NCBI GenBank assembly: GCA_020024455.1
Contig: JAHHTU010000003.1
Coordinates: forward strand, 79,806 to 143,805
DNA from: Anaerotignum sp.
Lineage (GTDB): Bacteria; Bacillota; Clostridia; Lachnospirales; Anaerotignaceae
Direction: 5' to 3'
Length of the DNA stretch: 64,000 nt
The translations under genes and the position numbers were made by a program. Below, piece by piece: positions 37,726 through 46,078 of this stretch (its first letter is position 1; each line of letters begins with the position of its first letter). The notes below the pieces were generated by a model, which made no database searches, was not told the DNA's origin, and saw nothing but the letters and a program-made list of their open reading frames with translations.

Positions 37726-38781
37726 CTACGACAATGCCAATCTGATCAAATCCGCAACATCTGTCACAGAAATTTTTATCATACTGCATACACCGATTTT
37801 TTGTGGAAATATAAACGGAATTTCTCCTCCACGTCGTTTTTTATCCATCAATGTGCCTGCTGTAATTTCTTGTGCTGTAAAATTTGTTTGTGTGGGTAAA
37901 TTATTTTTTTTGAGTGTATCTGCAATCTGATTGGCAATTCCCACAGGCGCAAGCTGTTTTTGCTCTGCAGCTCTCGCAATCAAATGCAGACCAATTGCCA
38001 CAGCATGTCCATGTGTCATGGTAAAGTTGCTTTTTTGCTCAATGGCATGACCCAATGTATGCCCCAAATTCAACAACTGTCGCTTGCCTGTATCAAACTC
38101 ATCTTCTTGTACCATATCCCGTTTCATACAAACACAAGTTTCTATAATTTCTTCCATATCCTCCTGCCAGTTATCTGTACTCATTTTTTCAAATAAAGCA
38201 GCATTTCCCAATATGCCATACTTAATGATCTCTGCCACACCATCTGCAAATGTTGCTTTTGGCAATGTTTTGAGTGTATGGGTATCGCACAATACCAAAT
38301 GTGGCTGGTGGAACGCACCTGCAAGATTTTTTCCATGTTCCAAGTCCACCGCTGTTTTTCCCCCAACAGAAGAATCCACTGCTGCCAAAAGTGTTGTCGG
38401 AATCTGTACAAAACGAATTCCTCTCTGATATACAGCTGCGGCAAAGCCCGCCAAATCGCCAACCACACCCCCACCCAATGCTACAATGATATCCTCTCTT
38501 GTGATTTCCTGTGATGCCAGATATTCCAAAGCATCACTCAAGGTTGCAATGCGTTTGGAAGCTTCCCCCGCTGCAAAAGCAAAGCTACATACAGAGAATC
38601 CTGCTTCCTCCAAAGAAATCCGTACCGTCTTTTCGTAAAGTGGCGCTACAATGTCATCTGTAATGATGGCTGCTTTACAGGGATGGATATATTGTCCGAT
38701 TTCCCTCCCTGCATATTTCAGCAAATCCTCTCCTATCAAAACCGGATACGAGGTAGAAGCCTCTACTGTTATCTTTCGCAT
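37726..38781 (-). CDS. aroB: 3-dehydroquinate synthase
   Basis: 351 residues. GGGVVGDLAGFAAAVYQRG and the metal-binding GHTLGHAIE identify AroB. It cyclises DAHP to 3-dehydroquinate using NAD and a divalent metal. It lies 11 bases after tyrA and ends in TAG. Confidence 0.97.
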   Translation of the reverse strand: MRKITVEASTSYPVLIGEDLLKYAGREIGQYIHPCKAAIITDDIVAPLYEKTVRISLEEAGFSVCSFAFAAGEASKRIATLSDALEYLASQEITREDIIVALGGGVVGDLAGFAAAVYQRGIRFVQIPTTLLAAVDSSVGGKTAVDLEHGKNLAGAFHQPHLVLCDTHTLKTLPKATFADGVAEIIKYGILGNAALFEKMSTDNWQEDMEEIIETCVCMKRDMVQEDEFDTGKRQLLNLGHTLGHAIEQKSNFTMTHGHAVAIGLHLIARAAEQKQLAPVGIANQIADTLKKNNLPTQTNFTAQEITAGTLMDKKRRGGEIPFIFPQKIGVCSMIKISVTDVADLIRLALS

Positions 38782-38792
38782 ACAATCACCTC

Positions 38793-39641
38793 TTAATCAA
38801 ATTCTTTGACAGCGTCTACTGCAAGACGTTTTTCCTTGCCTTCACGCAGCATTGCTTGGAGTGTATTTGCGTCTTTGATACGAATTACATGACTATATGC
38901 CCGCAAACGTTCTACCAGTTCATCAATTTCATCTGCCAGAAAATCTGCATTTTCCAGAAACAACTCTGTCCACATAGTTTCATTGAGCTTGGCAACTCTT
39001 GTCATATCATGGAAGCTGCCAGCAGAGAACCCTTTGAATTTTGGCGAAAGCTCACTTTTGATATATGCACTGGACACCACATGTGCCAGCTGTGACGTAT
39101 ATGCGATCATTTGATCATGTTCTGCATCTGTGGTAATCTGCATACGCACAAAACCAATGCTCTTAAAAAATGCTACCAGCTCATTGACCTGTGCAATATC
39201 CGTTCCCTGATAAGGTGTCAGAATCATGGTTGCGCCTTCAAATATCCTTTCGTTGGAGTAATTGAAGCCGGAACGTTCAATCCCTGCCATCGGATGTGCA
39301 CCAATGAATAAAAATCCATTCTGTGCAGCCACTTCTTGTACGCCTTGGCATACAATGCGTTTGATCCCTGTGCAGTCAGCCACAATTGCACCCTTTTTGA
39401 AATCTGCTGCATGACGTTTGATATATTCCACAGTATCATGTGGATATAAAGCAATCAATACCATATCGCAGTCCTTTGGATTGCCGTCTATCATAAATTC
39501 ATCTACTGCTTCCAACAGCTTTGCACTCAAACGCACAGTTTCGGAAACATCCCAGCCCACAACCGTATGCTCTGTTTTTTTATGAATTGCCTTTGCCATA
39601 GAACCGCCAATCAGCCCCAGACCAACTACACCAACCTTCAT
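38793..39641 (-). CDS. tyrA: Prephenate dehydrogenase
   Basis: 282 residues. N-terminal NAD fold GLGLIGGSMAKAI (8-20), the conserved GAHPMAGIERSGF and a helical C-terminal domain. It lacks an ACT domain, so tyrosine feedback may act at another level, such as the operon attenuator. It oxidises prephenate to 4-hydroxyphenylpyruvate for tyrosine. Confidence 0.94.
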   Translation of the reverse strand: MKVGVVGLGLIGGSMAKAIHKKTEHTVVGWDVSETVRLSAKLLEAVDEFMIDGNPKDCDMVLIALYPHDTVEYIKRHAADFKKGAIVADCTGIKRIVCQGVQEVAAQNGFLFIGAHPMAGIERSGFNYSNERIFEGATMILTPYQGTDIAQVNELVAFFKSIGFVRMQITTDAEHDQMIAYTSQLAHVVSSAYIKSELSPKFKGFSAGSFHDMTRVAKLNETMWTELFLENADFLADEIDELVERLRAYSHVIRIKDANTLQAMLREGKEKRLAVDAVKEFD

Positions 39642-39670
39642 TCTGATTCACCTCCGTTTTGTTTCGGCTC

Positions 39671-40681
39671 TTACTCGTATTTACATGCAAAAGGTCTTAG
39701 CTGAAATACCGCCTTTGCAACATCATCAAATGCCTCTGGTGTCAAGGACTGCGCACCGTCACATAGCGCATGTGGCGGATCGTTATGCACTTCAATCATC
39801 AAGCCATCTGCACCTGCTGCGGTTGCTGCCATTGCCATCGGTTTTACCATATGTGCGTATCCAAGCGCATGGCTGGGGTCAATGATGACGGGAAGATGTG
39901 TCAATTTCTTCAGTACCGGAATCACAGAAAGATCCAGTGTATTTCTGGTTCTTGTTTCAAATGTACGAATGCCTCTTTCGCACAAAATGACATTTTCATT
40001 GCCACCTGCCATGATATATTCTGCGCTCATCAGCCATTCATCAATGGTATTCGCAAGCCCTCTTTTCAGCAAAATGGGTTTGTTTGTTTTGCCAAGCTCA
40101 CGCAGCAAGTCAAAATTTTGCATATTTCTTGCGCCTACCTGAATGAGATCTACATGTTCAAACATAGGCAGATGTGTGATATTCATAATTTCGGAAACAA
40201 TGGGCAAACCTGTATGTGCCTTTGCTTCTTCCAGAAGCTCAATGCCTTCTCCCTTGAGTCCTTGGAATGCATAGGGGGAGGTACGAGGCTTGAATGCACC
40301 GCCACGCAATAAGCCTGCACCGGATTTTTTTACACATTCTGCAACATAGCAGACCTGTTCTCTGGATTCTACAGAGCAGGGGCCTGCAATAATTTGGAAA
40401 TTCCCACCACCAATTTTCGTCCCTGCTACATCTACCACAAGTGCTTCTCCGTGGAATTTTCGGTTTGCATTTTTGAATGGTTCCTGTATTCTTCTTACAG
40501 ACTCCACAATATCCAAAGATCCCACCAAATCAATATCTATCTTGGAGGTATCCCCTACCAGCCCCACAATGGTATGATTATGTCCCACAGAAACATGTGT
40601 TTCCAATCCCATACTGTGCAGCCATGCCTTTAAGTTATCCATTTGTTCTGGTTTTGTGTCCTGACGCAATACAACAATCAT
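39671..40681 (-). CDS. aroF: 3-deoxy-7-phosphoheptulonate (DAHP) synthase
   Basis: 336 residues from the ATG after GAAGGAGGG. An N-terminal ferredoxin-like domain (MIVVLRQDTKPEQMDNL, about 1-70) precedes the catalytic barrel of the AroF/KdsA-related class with AGPCSVESREQ, LRGGAFKPRTSPYAFQG and DPSHALGYAHMV. It commits phosphoenolpyruvate and erythrose-4-phosphate to the shikimate route. First structural gene of the operon, behind an attenuator. Confidence 0.96.
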   Translation of the reverse strand: MIVVLRQDTKPEQMDNLKAWLHSMGLETHVSVGHNHTIVGLVGDTSKIDIDLVGSLDIVESVRRIQEPFKNANRKFHGEALVVDVAGTKIGGGNFQIIAGPCSVESREQVCYVAECVKKSGAGLLRGGAFKPRTSPYAFQGLKGEGIELLEEAKAHTGLPIVSEIMNITHLPMFEHVDLIQVGARNMQNFDLLRELGKTNKPILLKRGLANTIDEWLMSAEYIMAGGNENVILCERGIRTFETRTRNTLDLSVIPVLKKLTHLPVIIDPSHALGYAHMVKPMAMAATAAGADGLMIEVHNDPPHALCDGAQSLTPEAFDDVAKAVFQLRPFACKYE

Positions 40682-40760
40682 GTGTAAGCCCTCCTTCTTT
40701 CTCTGGGTGCATCTATACTCCCCACTGTCTGTACCTGCTTGTCTTTCTTTCAGAAAAAAG

Positions 40761-40795
40761 AAAAAAGACTCCGCAGTGAATTTCACTGCGAAGTC
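40761..40795 (-). terminator. Attenuator terminator upstream of aroF
   Basis: On the minus strand GACTTCGCAGTGA pairs with TCACTGCGGAGTC (13 pairs including one U-G) around a 3-base loop, followed by six T, a C and six more T. It lies 80 bases before the aroF ATG and after the operon promoter, so it controls entry into the operon. Confidence 0.9.
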
Positions 40796-40864
40796 CCAAT
40801 ATCGTCCTTCTTTCTCCAGAAAAAACATCAAAACAAGCCGTCTTTTCTTTTCAGCAAAATTCAC
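40776..40864 (-). promoter_or_regulatory. Antiterminator pairing of the aroF attenuator
   Basis: GTGAATTTTGCTG (minus strand, 40852-40864) can pair over 13 bases (11 Watson-Crick, 2 G-U) with CAGTGAAATTCAC (40776-40788), which is part of the terminator stem. The upstream arm starts within the last sense codon and stop codon of the leader peptide. A ribosome stalled on the Tyr/Phe codons leaves this arm free, so the operon is read. A ribosome at the stop codon covers it, and the terminator forms. Confidence 0.75.
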
Positions 40865-40932
40865 ATTGAATCTTTGAAAACACGGTAAAAATAAAAGTAT
40901 GCAGTTGCAGAAATCTGTATATTGGTATTCAT
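40861..40932 (-). CDS. Aromatic leader peptide of the aro operon
   Basis: A 23-codon frame, ATG to TGA, that starts MNTNIQ, contains AYFYFYRVF and ends KDSM. Seven of 23 residues are aromatic (UAC, UUU, UAU codons). GAGGT lies 6 bases before the ATG. Position between the promoter and the terminator, and overlap of its stop codon with the antiterminator arm, mark it as a regulatory leader peptide that senses Tyr-tRNA and Phe-tRNA charging. It is too short for ordinary gene calling. Confidence 0.82.
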   Translation of the reverse strand: MNTNIQISATAYFYFYRVFKDSM

Positions 40933-41002
40933 GATGCAACCTCACGTATCTCTCATCCATAACAATAAATCAATGATGTTTCTTTTTTCAAAATCTTGTT
41001 TC

Positions 41003-41031
41003 ATACTAACACAAAGCATACAGAATGTAAA
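41003..41031 (-). promoter_or_regulatory. Promoter of the aro operon
   Basis: TTTACA (41026-41031), a 17-base spacer and TAGTAT (41003-41008), about 70 bases before the leader peptide ATG. Confidence 0.65.
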
Positions 41032-41060
41032 GCATATTTTTTAAAATAATACATATAAAT

Positions 41061-41094
41061 CCTCCCATGCTGTACAAAAGTACACCATGGGAGG
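41061..41094 (-). terminator. Terminator hairpin of glnS
   Basis: Stem CCTCCCATG..GTAC / GTAC..CATGGGAGG with a 4-base loop, starting 14 bases after the glnS stop. The T run is weak (ATTTATAT). Confidence 0.65.
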
Positions 41095-41108
41095 GTCTTG
41101 TATGCAAT

Positions 41109-42788
41109 CTATTTTAGCTTAAAGGAGCTTTTCAGTGGTACAATACGGTTAAATACCAAATGTTCCTCTGTGCTGTTTTTGGTATCCACAATATAATATC
41201 CGTTACGCATAAACTGATAACGCATACCGGGTTTTGCCCCTGCAATGGATTTTTCAATGATGATATTTTCCTTGACTTCCAAGGAATTGGGGTTCATAAT
41301 CATATCCCCATTTGGATCATCCGGTTGATCCAGCATCATATAATCATACAACCGTGCAGTTGCCTTTACGTTGTCAGATGCACTGACCCAATGCAGTGTA
41401 CCTTTGACCTTTCTTCCTTCAAAGCCGCTGCCGCTTCTGGTTTCGGGATCATATGTTGCATGGATTTCTGTTACATTGCCTTCCGCATCCTTTACAAAAT
41501 CTGTACAGGTCACAAAGTATGCACCCTTGAGGCGTACTTCTTTACCGGGGGCCAGACGGAAGAATTTTTTTACAGGTTCTTCCATAAAATCTTCTCTTTC
41601 AATGTATAGTTCTCTTGTAAAAGGAACTACTCTCGTGCCCAGCTCCGGATTTTCCGGATTGTTTTCCAGCTCCATCATTTCTACCTGTCCTTCCGGATAG
41701 TTCGTAATAACCAGCTTCACGGGGTCTAAAATTGCCATCACAACAGGCGCTTTTGCTTTCAAATCATCACGAATACAGTAGTCCAAAAGCCCACTGTCTA
41801 CCATACTATTCGCCTTGGAAACACCAATTCTTTCACAAAAATCACGAATAGACTCCGGTGTATACCCTCTGCGTCGCAAACCGGAAATGGTAGGCATACG
41901 GGGATCATCCCAACCATCTACCAAACCATCTTCTACCAATGCACGCAGTTTTCTTTTGCTCATTACGGTATTTGTCATACCAAGACGTGCAAATTCAATC
42001 TGTCTGGGAGGGTTTTGGGTATATCCTGCTTCTCTTACCACCCAGTCATACAGCGGACGGTGATCTTCAAATTCCATGGTACAAATGGAATGTGTAATGC
42101 CTTCGATGGCGTCCTCCAAGGGATGTGCAAAATCATACATCGGATAAATGCACCAATCTGTACCTGTGGTATGATGTGCAGCATGTGAAATACGATAAAT
42201 GACCGGATCACGCATATTGATGTTTGGAGAAGCCATATCAATTTTTGCACGCAATGTACGAGAACCATCAGGAAATTCTCCGTTTTTCATGCGTTCAAAC
42301 AAATCCAGATTTTCTTCTACGCTACGATTGCGGTAAGGGCTTTCCTTACCTGGTGTACTCAATGTACCACGGTATTCACGCATTTGTTCTGCATTCAAAT
42401 CACAGACAAATGCCTTTCCTTCCTTTATAAGCTTGATTGCCACTTCATAATATTTTTGGAAATAGGATGATGCATAGTACAAACGATCCTCCCAATCAAA
42501 GCCCAGCCATTTGACATCCTCTTGTATAGATTCTACGTATTCCACATCTTCCTTTGTGGGATTGGTATCATCAAAACGCAGATTGCATTTTCCGCCATAC
42601 AGCTTTGCCAGACCAAAATTCAGACAAATGGATTTTGCATGACCGATATGCAGATAGCCATTTGGTTCAGGTGGGAAACGGGTATGCACTTTATTCAGTT
42701 CCCCCTCCAAATCCGCTTGGATATAGTTATGTATAAAGTTTCCGGTTCCGCCTAAGCCAGTGTTTTCTAAGGTTTTTTCTTCTGCCAT
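41109..42788 (-). CDS. glnS: Glutaminyl-tRNA synthetase
   Basis: 559 residues from the ATG after GGAGG (42788); an upstream 50-codon extension is rejected because it runs over the promoter. Class I HIGH motif in PPEPNGYLHIGHAKS, RFDDTNPTKE, and MSKRKL as the KMSKS loop, then the beta-barrel anticodon domain. It charges tRNA-Gln directly. Many Firmicutes instead use GatCAB, so direct glutaminylation is a notable trait. The stop is TAG. Confidence 0.96.
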   Translation of the reverse strand: MAEEKTLENTGLGGTGNFIHNYIQADLEGELNKVHTRFPPEPNGYLHIGHAKSICLNFGLAKLYGGKCNLRFDDTNPTKEDVEYVESIQEDVKWLGFDWEDRLYYASSYFQKYYEVAIKLIKEGKAFVCDLNAEQMREYRGTLSTPGKESPYRNRSVEENLDLFERMKNGEFPDGSRTLRAKIDMASPNINMRDPVIYRISHAAHHTTGTDWCIYPMYDFAHPLEDAIEGITHSICTMEFEDHRPLYDWVVREAGYTQNPPRQIEFARLGMTNTVMSKRKLRALVEDGLVDGWDDPRMPTISGLRRRGYTPESIRDFCERIGVSKANSMVDSGLLDYCIRDDLKAKAPVVMAILDPVKLVITNYPEGQVEMMELENNPENPELGTRVVPFTRELYIEREDFMEEPVKKFFRLAPGKEVRLKGAYFVTCTDFVKDAEGNVTEIHATYDPETRSGSGFEGRKVKGTLHWVSASDNVKATARLYDYMMLDQPDDPNGDMIMNPNSLEVKENIIIEKSIAGAKPGMRYQFMRNGYYIVDTKNSTEEHLVFNRIVPLKSSFKLK

Positions 42789-42831
42789 TGGATTTCCTCC
42801 TGTTTTTTGAAAAAAAGTTCTTTTGTCCTTT

Positions 42832-42860
42832 ATTATAATATAGCATGCCCACAAAGGCAA
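42832..42860 (-). promoter_or_regulatory. Promoter of glnS
   Basis: TTGCCT (42855-42860), a 17-base spacer and TATAAT (42832-42837). Confidence 0.7.
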
Positions 42861-42906
42861 TAAAAATGCATTGTTTTTCCATTTTCTTTCTGAAAACGTT
42901 CCATGA

Positions 42907-42935
42907 TTGTCAAAAAGCAGAAAAAACAGTATAAT
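42907..42935 (+). promoter_or_regulatory. Promoter of the DUF5721-like gene
   Basis: TTGTCA (42907-42912), a 17-base spacer and TATAAT (42930-42935), back to back with the glnS promoter. Confidence 0.7.
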
Positions 42936-43023
42936 CATAATACATCTTTGGAAAAATTATCTATATATATTACAAAACATTGAACAACACCGCAATTCCA
43001 ACAAAAAAAGGAGAACAAAAGAA

Positions 43024-43482
43024 ATGCTTGCTTTTACTGTATTAGATACCAAACGTTTTATGTCCCTGTTGCTCAAGGGAGATGCTTTTGATGACTTTCA
43101 TCTGCGTCAGGCAGAAATCTCTTCCTTTTCACATATCAGCATAGATGGCAAACGAGATCCGGATTACTACGAAGGAGAGGAAACAGAAAAGTGGTGCAGC
43201 TGGGCAGAAATGAAGCATATTTTATTTGAAATCATACGAGGCAAGAAAAAACCCAAAAGCATGAAACTGGTACTTTCCCGTTCATCAGAAGAAGCCGGAA
43301 CTTATCCCAACAGCTCTGCTTTGTTTTGGAACCTTCTTTTTCGGGAAAATACATTGCTTTGTACACTTTCCATTGCTCAGACGGTATTTTCATTGGACAA
43401 AACAGATGAAAGTACATGGGAAAATTGGGTTTTTGATTTCTGTCAAAAACATGAAATTGCCATACAAAAAGAAAATCACTAA
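43024..43482 (+). CDS. DUF5721-like protein
   Basis: 152 residues from the ATG that follows AAGGAG; upstream in-frame codons lie over the promoter. The pattern MLAFTVLDTKRFMSLLLKGDAFD near the start, FSHISIDGKRD, and a C-terminal FSLDKTDESTWENWV match, from memory, the DUF5721 family of small cytoplasmic clostridial proteins of unknown function. It sits divergently from glnS and ends 7 bases before the htpG CIRCE. Confidence 0.7.
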   Translation: MLAFTVLDTKRFMSLLLKGDAFDDFHLRQAEISSFSHISIDGKRDPDYYEGEETEKWCSWAEMKHILFEIIRGKKKPKSMKLVLSRSSEEAGTYPNSSALFWNLLFRENTLLCTLSIAQTVFSLDKTDESTWENWVFDFCQKHEIAIQKENH

Positions 43483-43488
43483 GAATTG

Positions 43489-43515
43489 TTAGCACTCATT
43501 TTATATGAGTGCTAA
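43489..43515 (+). promoter_or_regulatory. CIRCE operator (HrcA-binding site) before htpG
   Basis: TTAGCACTC, nine bases, GAGTGCTAA: a perfect match to the CIRCE inverted repeat. It lies just upstream of the htpG promoter, so HrcA is predicted to repress htpG until heat shock. Confidence 0.95.
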
Positions 43516-43522
43516 TTTTTTC

Positions 43523-43550
43523 TTGACTTTTTATATTTGGGTGCTAAAAT
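43523..43550 (+). promoter_or_regulatory. Promoter of htpG
   Basis: TTGACT (43523-43528), a 16-base spacer and TAAAAT (43545-43550). A further CIRCE-like half-site, GGGTGCTAA (one mismatch), overlaps the -10 box at 43540-43548. Confidence 0.75.
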
Positions 43551-43645
43551 ATTCTTTGTAAAGCAAAAGAAACGCATGCATATACCTATGCGTTTTTCAT
43601 CTATGTGTGTACGCAAATTGATACAAATATAGGAGGTTGACACAA

Positions 43646-45733
43646 ATGAACGAAACCGGTAATCTTTCCATAAATAGTGAGAATTTTCTACCAATCATCA
43701 AAAAATGGTTATATACCGATCAGGATATTTTCATTCGTGAATTGGTATCCAACGCTTGTGATGCGGTGACAAAACTGAAAAAATTGATGCTGATGGGGGA
43801 AGCAGATCATATTCCTTCTGATGAAACATTTTCTGTGCGTGTCGTTTTGAATCGGGACGAAAAAACAATACAAATCATTGACAACGGCATTGGTATGACC
43901 GATGAAGAAATCAAAAAATATATCAATCAGATTGCATTTTCTGGTGCAACCGATTTTCTTGCAAAATATGAAGAAAAGACAGAAGAAGGCAACGAAATCA
44001 TCGGGCATTTTGGTCTTGGCTTCTACTCTGCATTTATGGTTGCAGAACGTGTGGAAATTGATACCCTCTCCTTCCTGCAAGGTGCTGCTGCCGCAAAATG
44101 GAGCTGTGATGACGGCATTGATTATGAAATTACAAATGGTACCCGCACAGAACGTGGTACCACCATCACATTGTTTTTGAGCAAAGATGGTGAAGCATTC
44201 ATGGATGAGGGTAAGCTGTATGCTGCACTGAATAAATACTGCGCATTTATGCCGGTACCCATTTATGTAGATATTGTAAGCAAAGAAGACGACGCAGCCG
44301 AGGCTGAAAAAGCAGAAGAAACCGAAGCGCCCAAGGATAACACCATTCATATTTCCGAAGAAGAAGCAAAAAATCTGACAAAAGAAGATCTGATGGAAAA
44401 AGTGCAAAAGCACAAAGAGCAAAAGATTGAGGCACAACCCGAAGAAGCTTCTGCCAACACAGAACAAGAAGAACCAGAAAATCAGGAAGAACAAAAACCC
44501 CTCAATGACCCCTGCCCTCTTTGGCTCAAACAGCCCAAGGACTGTACAGATGAGGAGTACAAGGAATTTTATCATAAGGTATTCTTTGATATGAATGATC
44601 CGCTGTTCTGGATTCATTTGAACATGGATTATCCTTTCCGCCTAAAAGGGATTCTGTATTTCCCGAAATTGGTAGAGCAAATGGATGTTGTGGAAGGACA
44701 GATCAAGTTGTACTCCAATCAGGTATATATTGCAGATAATATCAAAGAAGTTGTCCCTGAATTTTTGCTGTTGCTCAAGGGTGTATTGGACTGCCCCGAC
44801 ATGCCTCTGAACGTATCCAGAAGCGCTCTGCAAAACGATGGCTATGTAGAAAAAATGAACAGCTATATTACCAAAAAAGTAGCAGATAAGCTCAATCAGC
44901 TCTTCAAAGCAGATCGTAGTGTTTATGAAAGCTTCTGGGATGATATTGGTATGTTCTTCAAGTATGGCTGCATGCGTGAAGAAAAGCTGTATGACAAAAT
45001 CAAGGATTCCCTGCTTTTGAAAACAACAGATGGCGTATACGAAACCATACAGGAATATTTGGATAAAAACAAAGAAAAGCATGAAAACAAGATTTTCTTC
45101 GTAACAGACGAAGCACAACAGGCACAGTATATCCGTATGTTCAAGGAACAGGGACTGGAAGCCGCAATACTTACCACACCTGTGGATAAGCCATTCGTAT
45201 CCTTCTTGGAATACAAAAACCCCGGCGTGAAGGTTCAGCGGATCGATGCCGATATCTCAGATACATTGCAGGAAAAATCCGAAGGCGAAGAAAGTGAAGC
45301 CAAAAAACAGGCAGATGCATATGCAAATACAAAAATGGAAACCATGTTCCGTGATGTACTGCAAAACGAAAACCTGAAAGTAAAAACAGAAGCGCTCAAA
45401 ATACAGAGTGTTCCTGCAATGATATTGCTCAGTGAAGAAAGCCGTCGTATGATGGAAATGATGGAAGCTTATGGAAACAACGAAATGTACAAAGCAATGT
45501 TTGCACAGGTAAAACCGGATGAAACACTGGTACTGAACAAGACAAATCCTTTGATACAGTTCTTATCCGATGCCACAGAGGAGGAAGATAAAAAAGAGGA
45601 TCGTGATTTGATTTGCCACCAGGTATATGATTTGGCACTGATGAGCCATAGAAGTCTGACCAGTGAGGAAATGACAACTTTCATTGACCGTAGCAACCGT
45701 ATTTTGGAAAAATTGGCTGCATTGGAAAAATAA
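43646..45733 (+). CDS. htpG: Molecular chaperone HtpG (Hsp90 family)
   Basis: 695 residues from the ATG 9 bases after GGAGG. GHKL ATPase domain with ELVSNACDA, DNGIGM and GHFGLGFYSAFMV in the first 210 residues; middle domain with RLKGILYFP and LPLNVSRSALQ-like MPLNVSRSALQND; C-terminal dimerisation domain. Between the first two domains lies an acidic, lysine- and glutamate-rich linker of about 80 residues (about 212-292), much longer than in E. coli HtpG. Single-gene unit under CIRCE. Confidence 0.96.
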   Translation: MNETGNLSINSENFLPIIKKWLYTDQDIFIRELVSNACDAVTKLKKLMLMGEADHIPSDETFSVRVVLNRDEKTIQIIDNGIGMTDEEIKKYINQIAFSGATDFLAKYEEKTEEGNEIIGHFGLGFYSAFMVAERVEIDTLSFLQGAAAAKWSCDDGIDYEITNGTRTERGTTITLFLSKDGEAFMDEGKLYAALNKYCAFMPVPIYVDIVSKEDDAAEAEKAEETEAPKDNTIHISEEEAKNLTKEDLMEKVQKHKEQKIEAQPEEASANTEQEEPENQEEQKPLNDPCPLWLKQPKDCTDEEYKEFYHKVFFDMNDPLFWIHLNMDYPFRLKGILYFPKLVEQMDVVEGQIKLYSNQVYIADNIKEVVPEFLLLLKGVLDCPDMPLNVSRSALQNDGYVEKMNSYITKKVADKLNQLFKADRSVYESFWDDIGMFFKYGCMREEKLYDKIKDSLLLKTTDGVYETIQEYLDKNKEKHENKIFFVTDEAQQAQYIRMFKEQGLEAAILTTPVDKPFVSFLEYKNPGVKVQRIDADISDTLQEKSEGEESEAKKQADAYANTKMETMFRDVLQNENLKVKTEALKIQSVPAMILLSEESRRMMEMMEAYGNNEMYKAMFAQVKPDETLVLNKTNPLIQFLSDATEEEDKKEDRDLICHQVYDLALMSHRSLTSEEMTTFIDRSNRILEKLAALEK

Positions 45734-45745
45734 TCAAAGAAATTG

Positions 45746-45774
45746 GGCTGTTGACTTTGTCAACAGCCTTTTTT
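45746..45774 (+). terminator. Terminator of htpG
   Basis: Stem GGCTGTTGAC / GTCAACAGCC with a TTT loop and a following TTTTTT. Confidence 0.92.
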
Positions 45775-45784
45775 GGTATATCCA

Positions 45785-45985
45785 TGATTTCAGTAAGCGT
45801 ACCTCATACATGATGCTCAGCTTGCCATAAACCTGTACTCGGTTTCAAAGCGTAGCAGTCCATTTTTTCGTCGCTTCCAATGCTGCCAGATCAAGCGCTT
45901 TCACAAGGGCTGTATTTCTTGGAAATATGCTTCTTTGACTGTTTCTCTTCCGATCAGTGACATTCAGAAATTCCATAGCATTTAT
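45785..45985 (-). pseudogene. Decayed C-terminal fragment of an IS256/Mutator-type transposase
   Basis: On the minus strand a frame reads EFLNVTDRKRNSQRSIFPRN then TALVKALDLAALEATKKWT before a stop. The next frame continues VQVYGKLSIMYEVRLLK. These match, from memory, the C-terminal end of IS256-family transposases (ALYLATxEATKKWT, VYGELSIMYEGRL). A frameshift separates the halves and the rest of the gene is gone. No terminal inverted repeats are visible nearby. It is a relic of a past insertion in the gap after htpG. Confidence 0.6.
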
Positions 45986-46078
45986 TGTTACCATAATCTG
46001 CTATCATTTGATTATAAATGTTTCCATAAATCAAGCAAATTGGATTCTGTATACAATTATTTATCCGTATTTATCCGA

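Noticed and set aside
40682..40960. In-frame 93-codon N-terminal extension of aroF
   Set aside because: It runs across the leader, antiterminator and terminator; aroF has its own strong ribosome site at 40681 and begins there with the usual family N-terminus.
42789..42938. 50-codon N-terminal extension of glnS
   Set aside because: It covers the glnS promoter and has no ribosome site; MAEEKTLE after GGAGG fits the family.
43709..44617. 302-codon open frame opposite htpG
   Set aside because: Low-complexity Phe/Cys-rich product, the mirror of the htpG coding strand.
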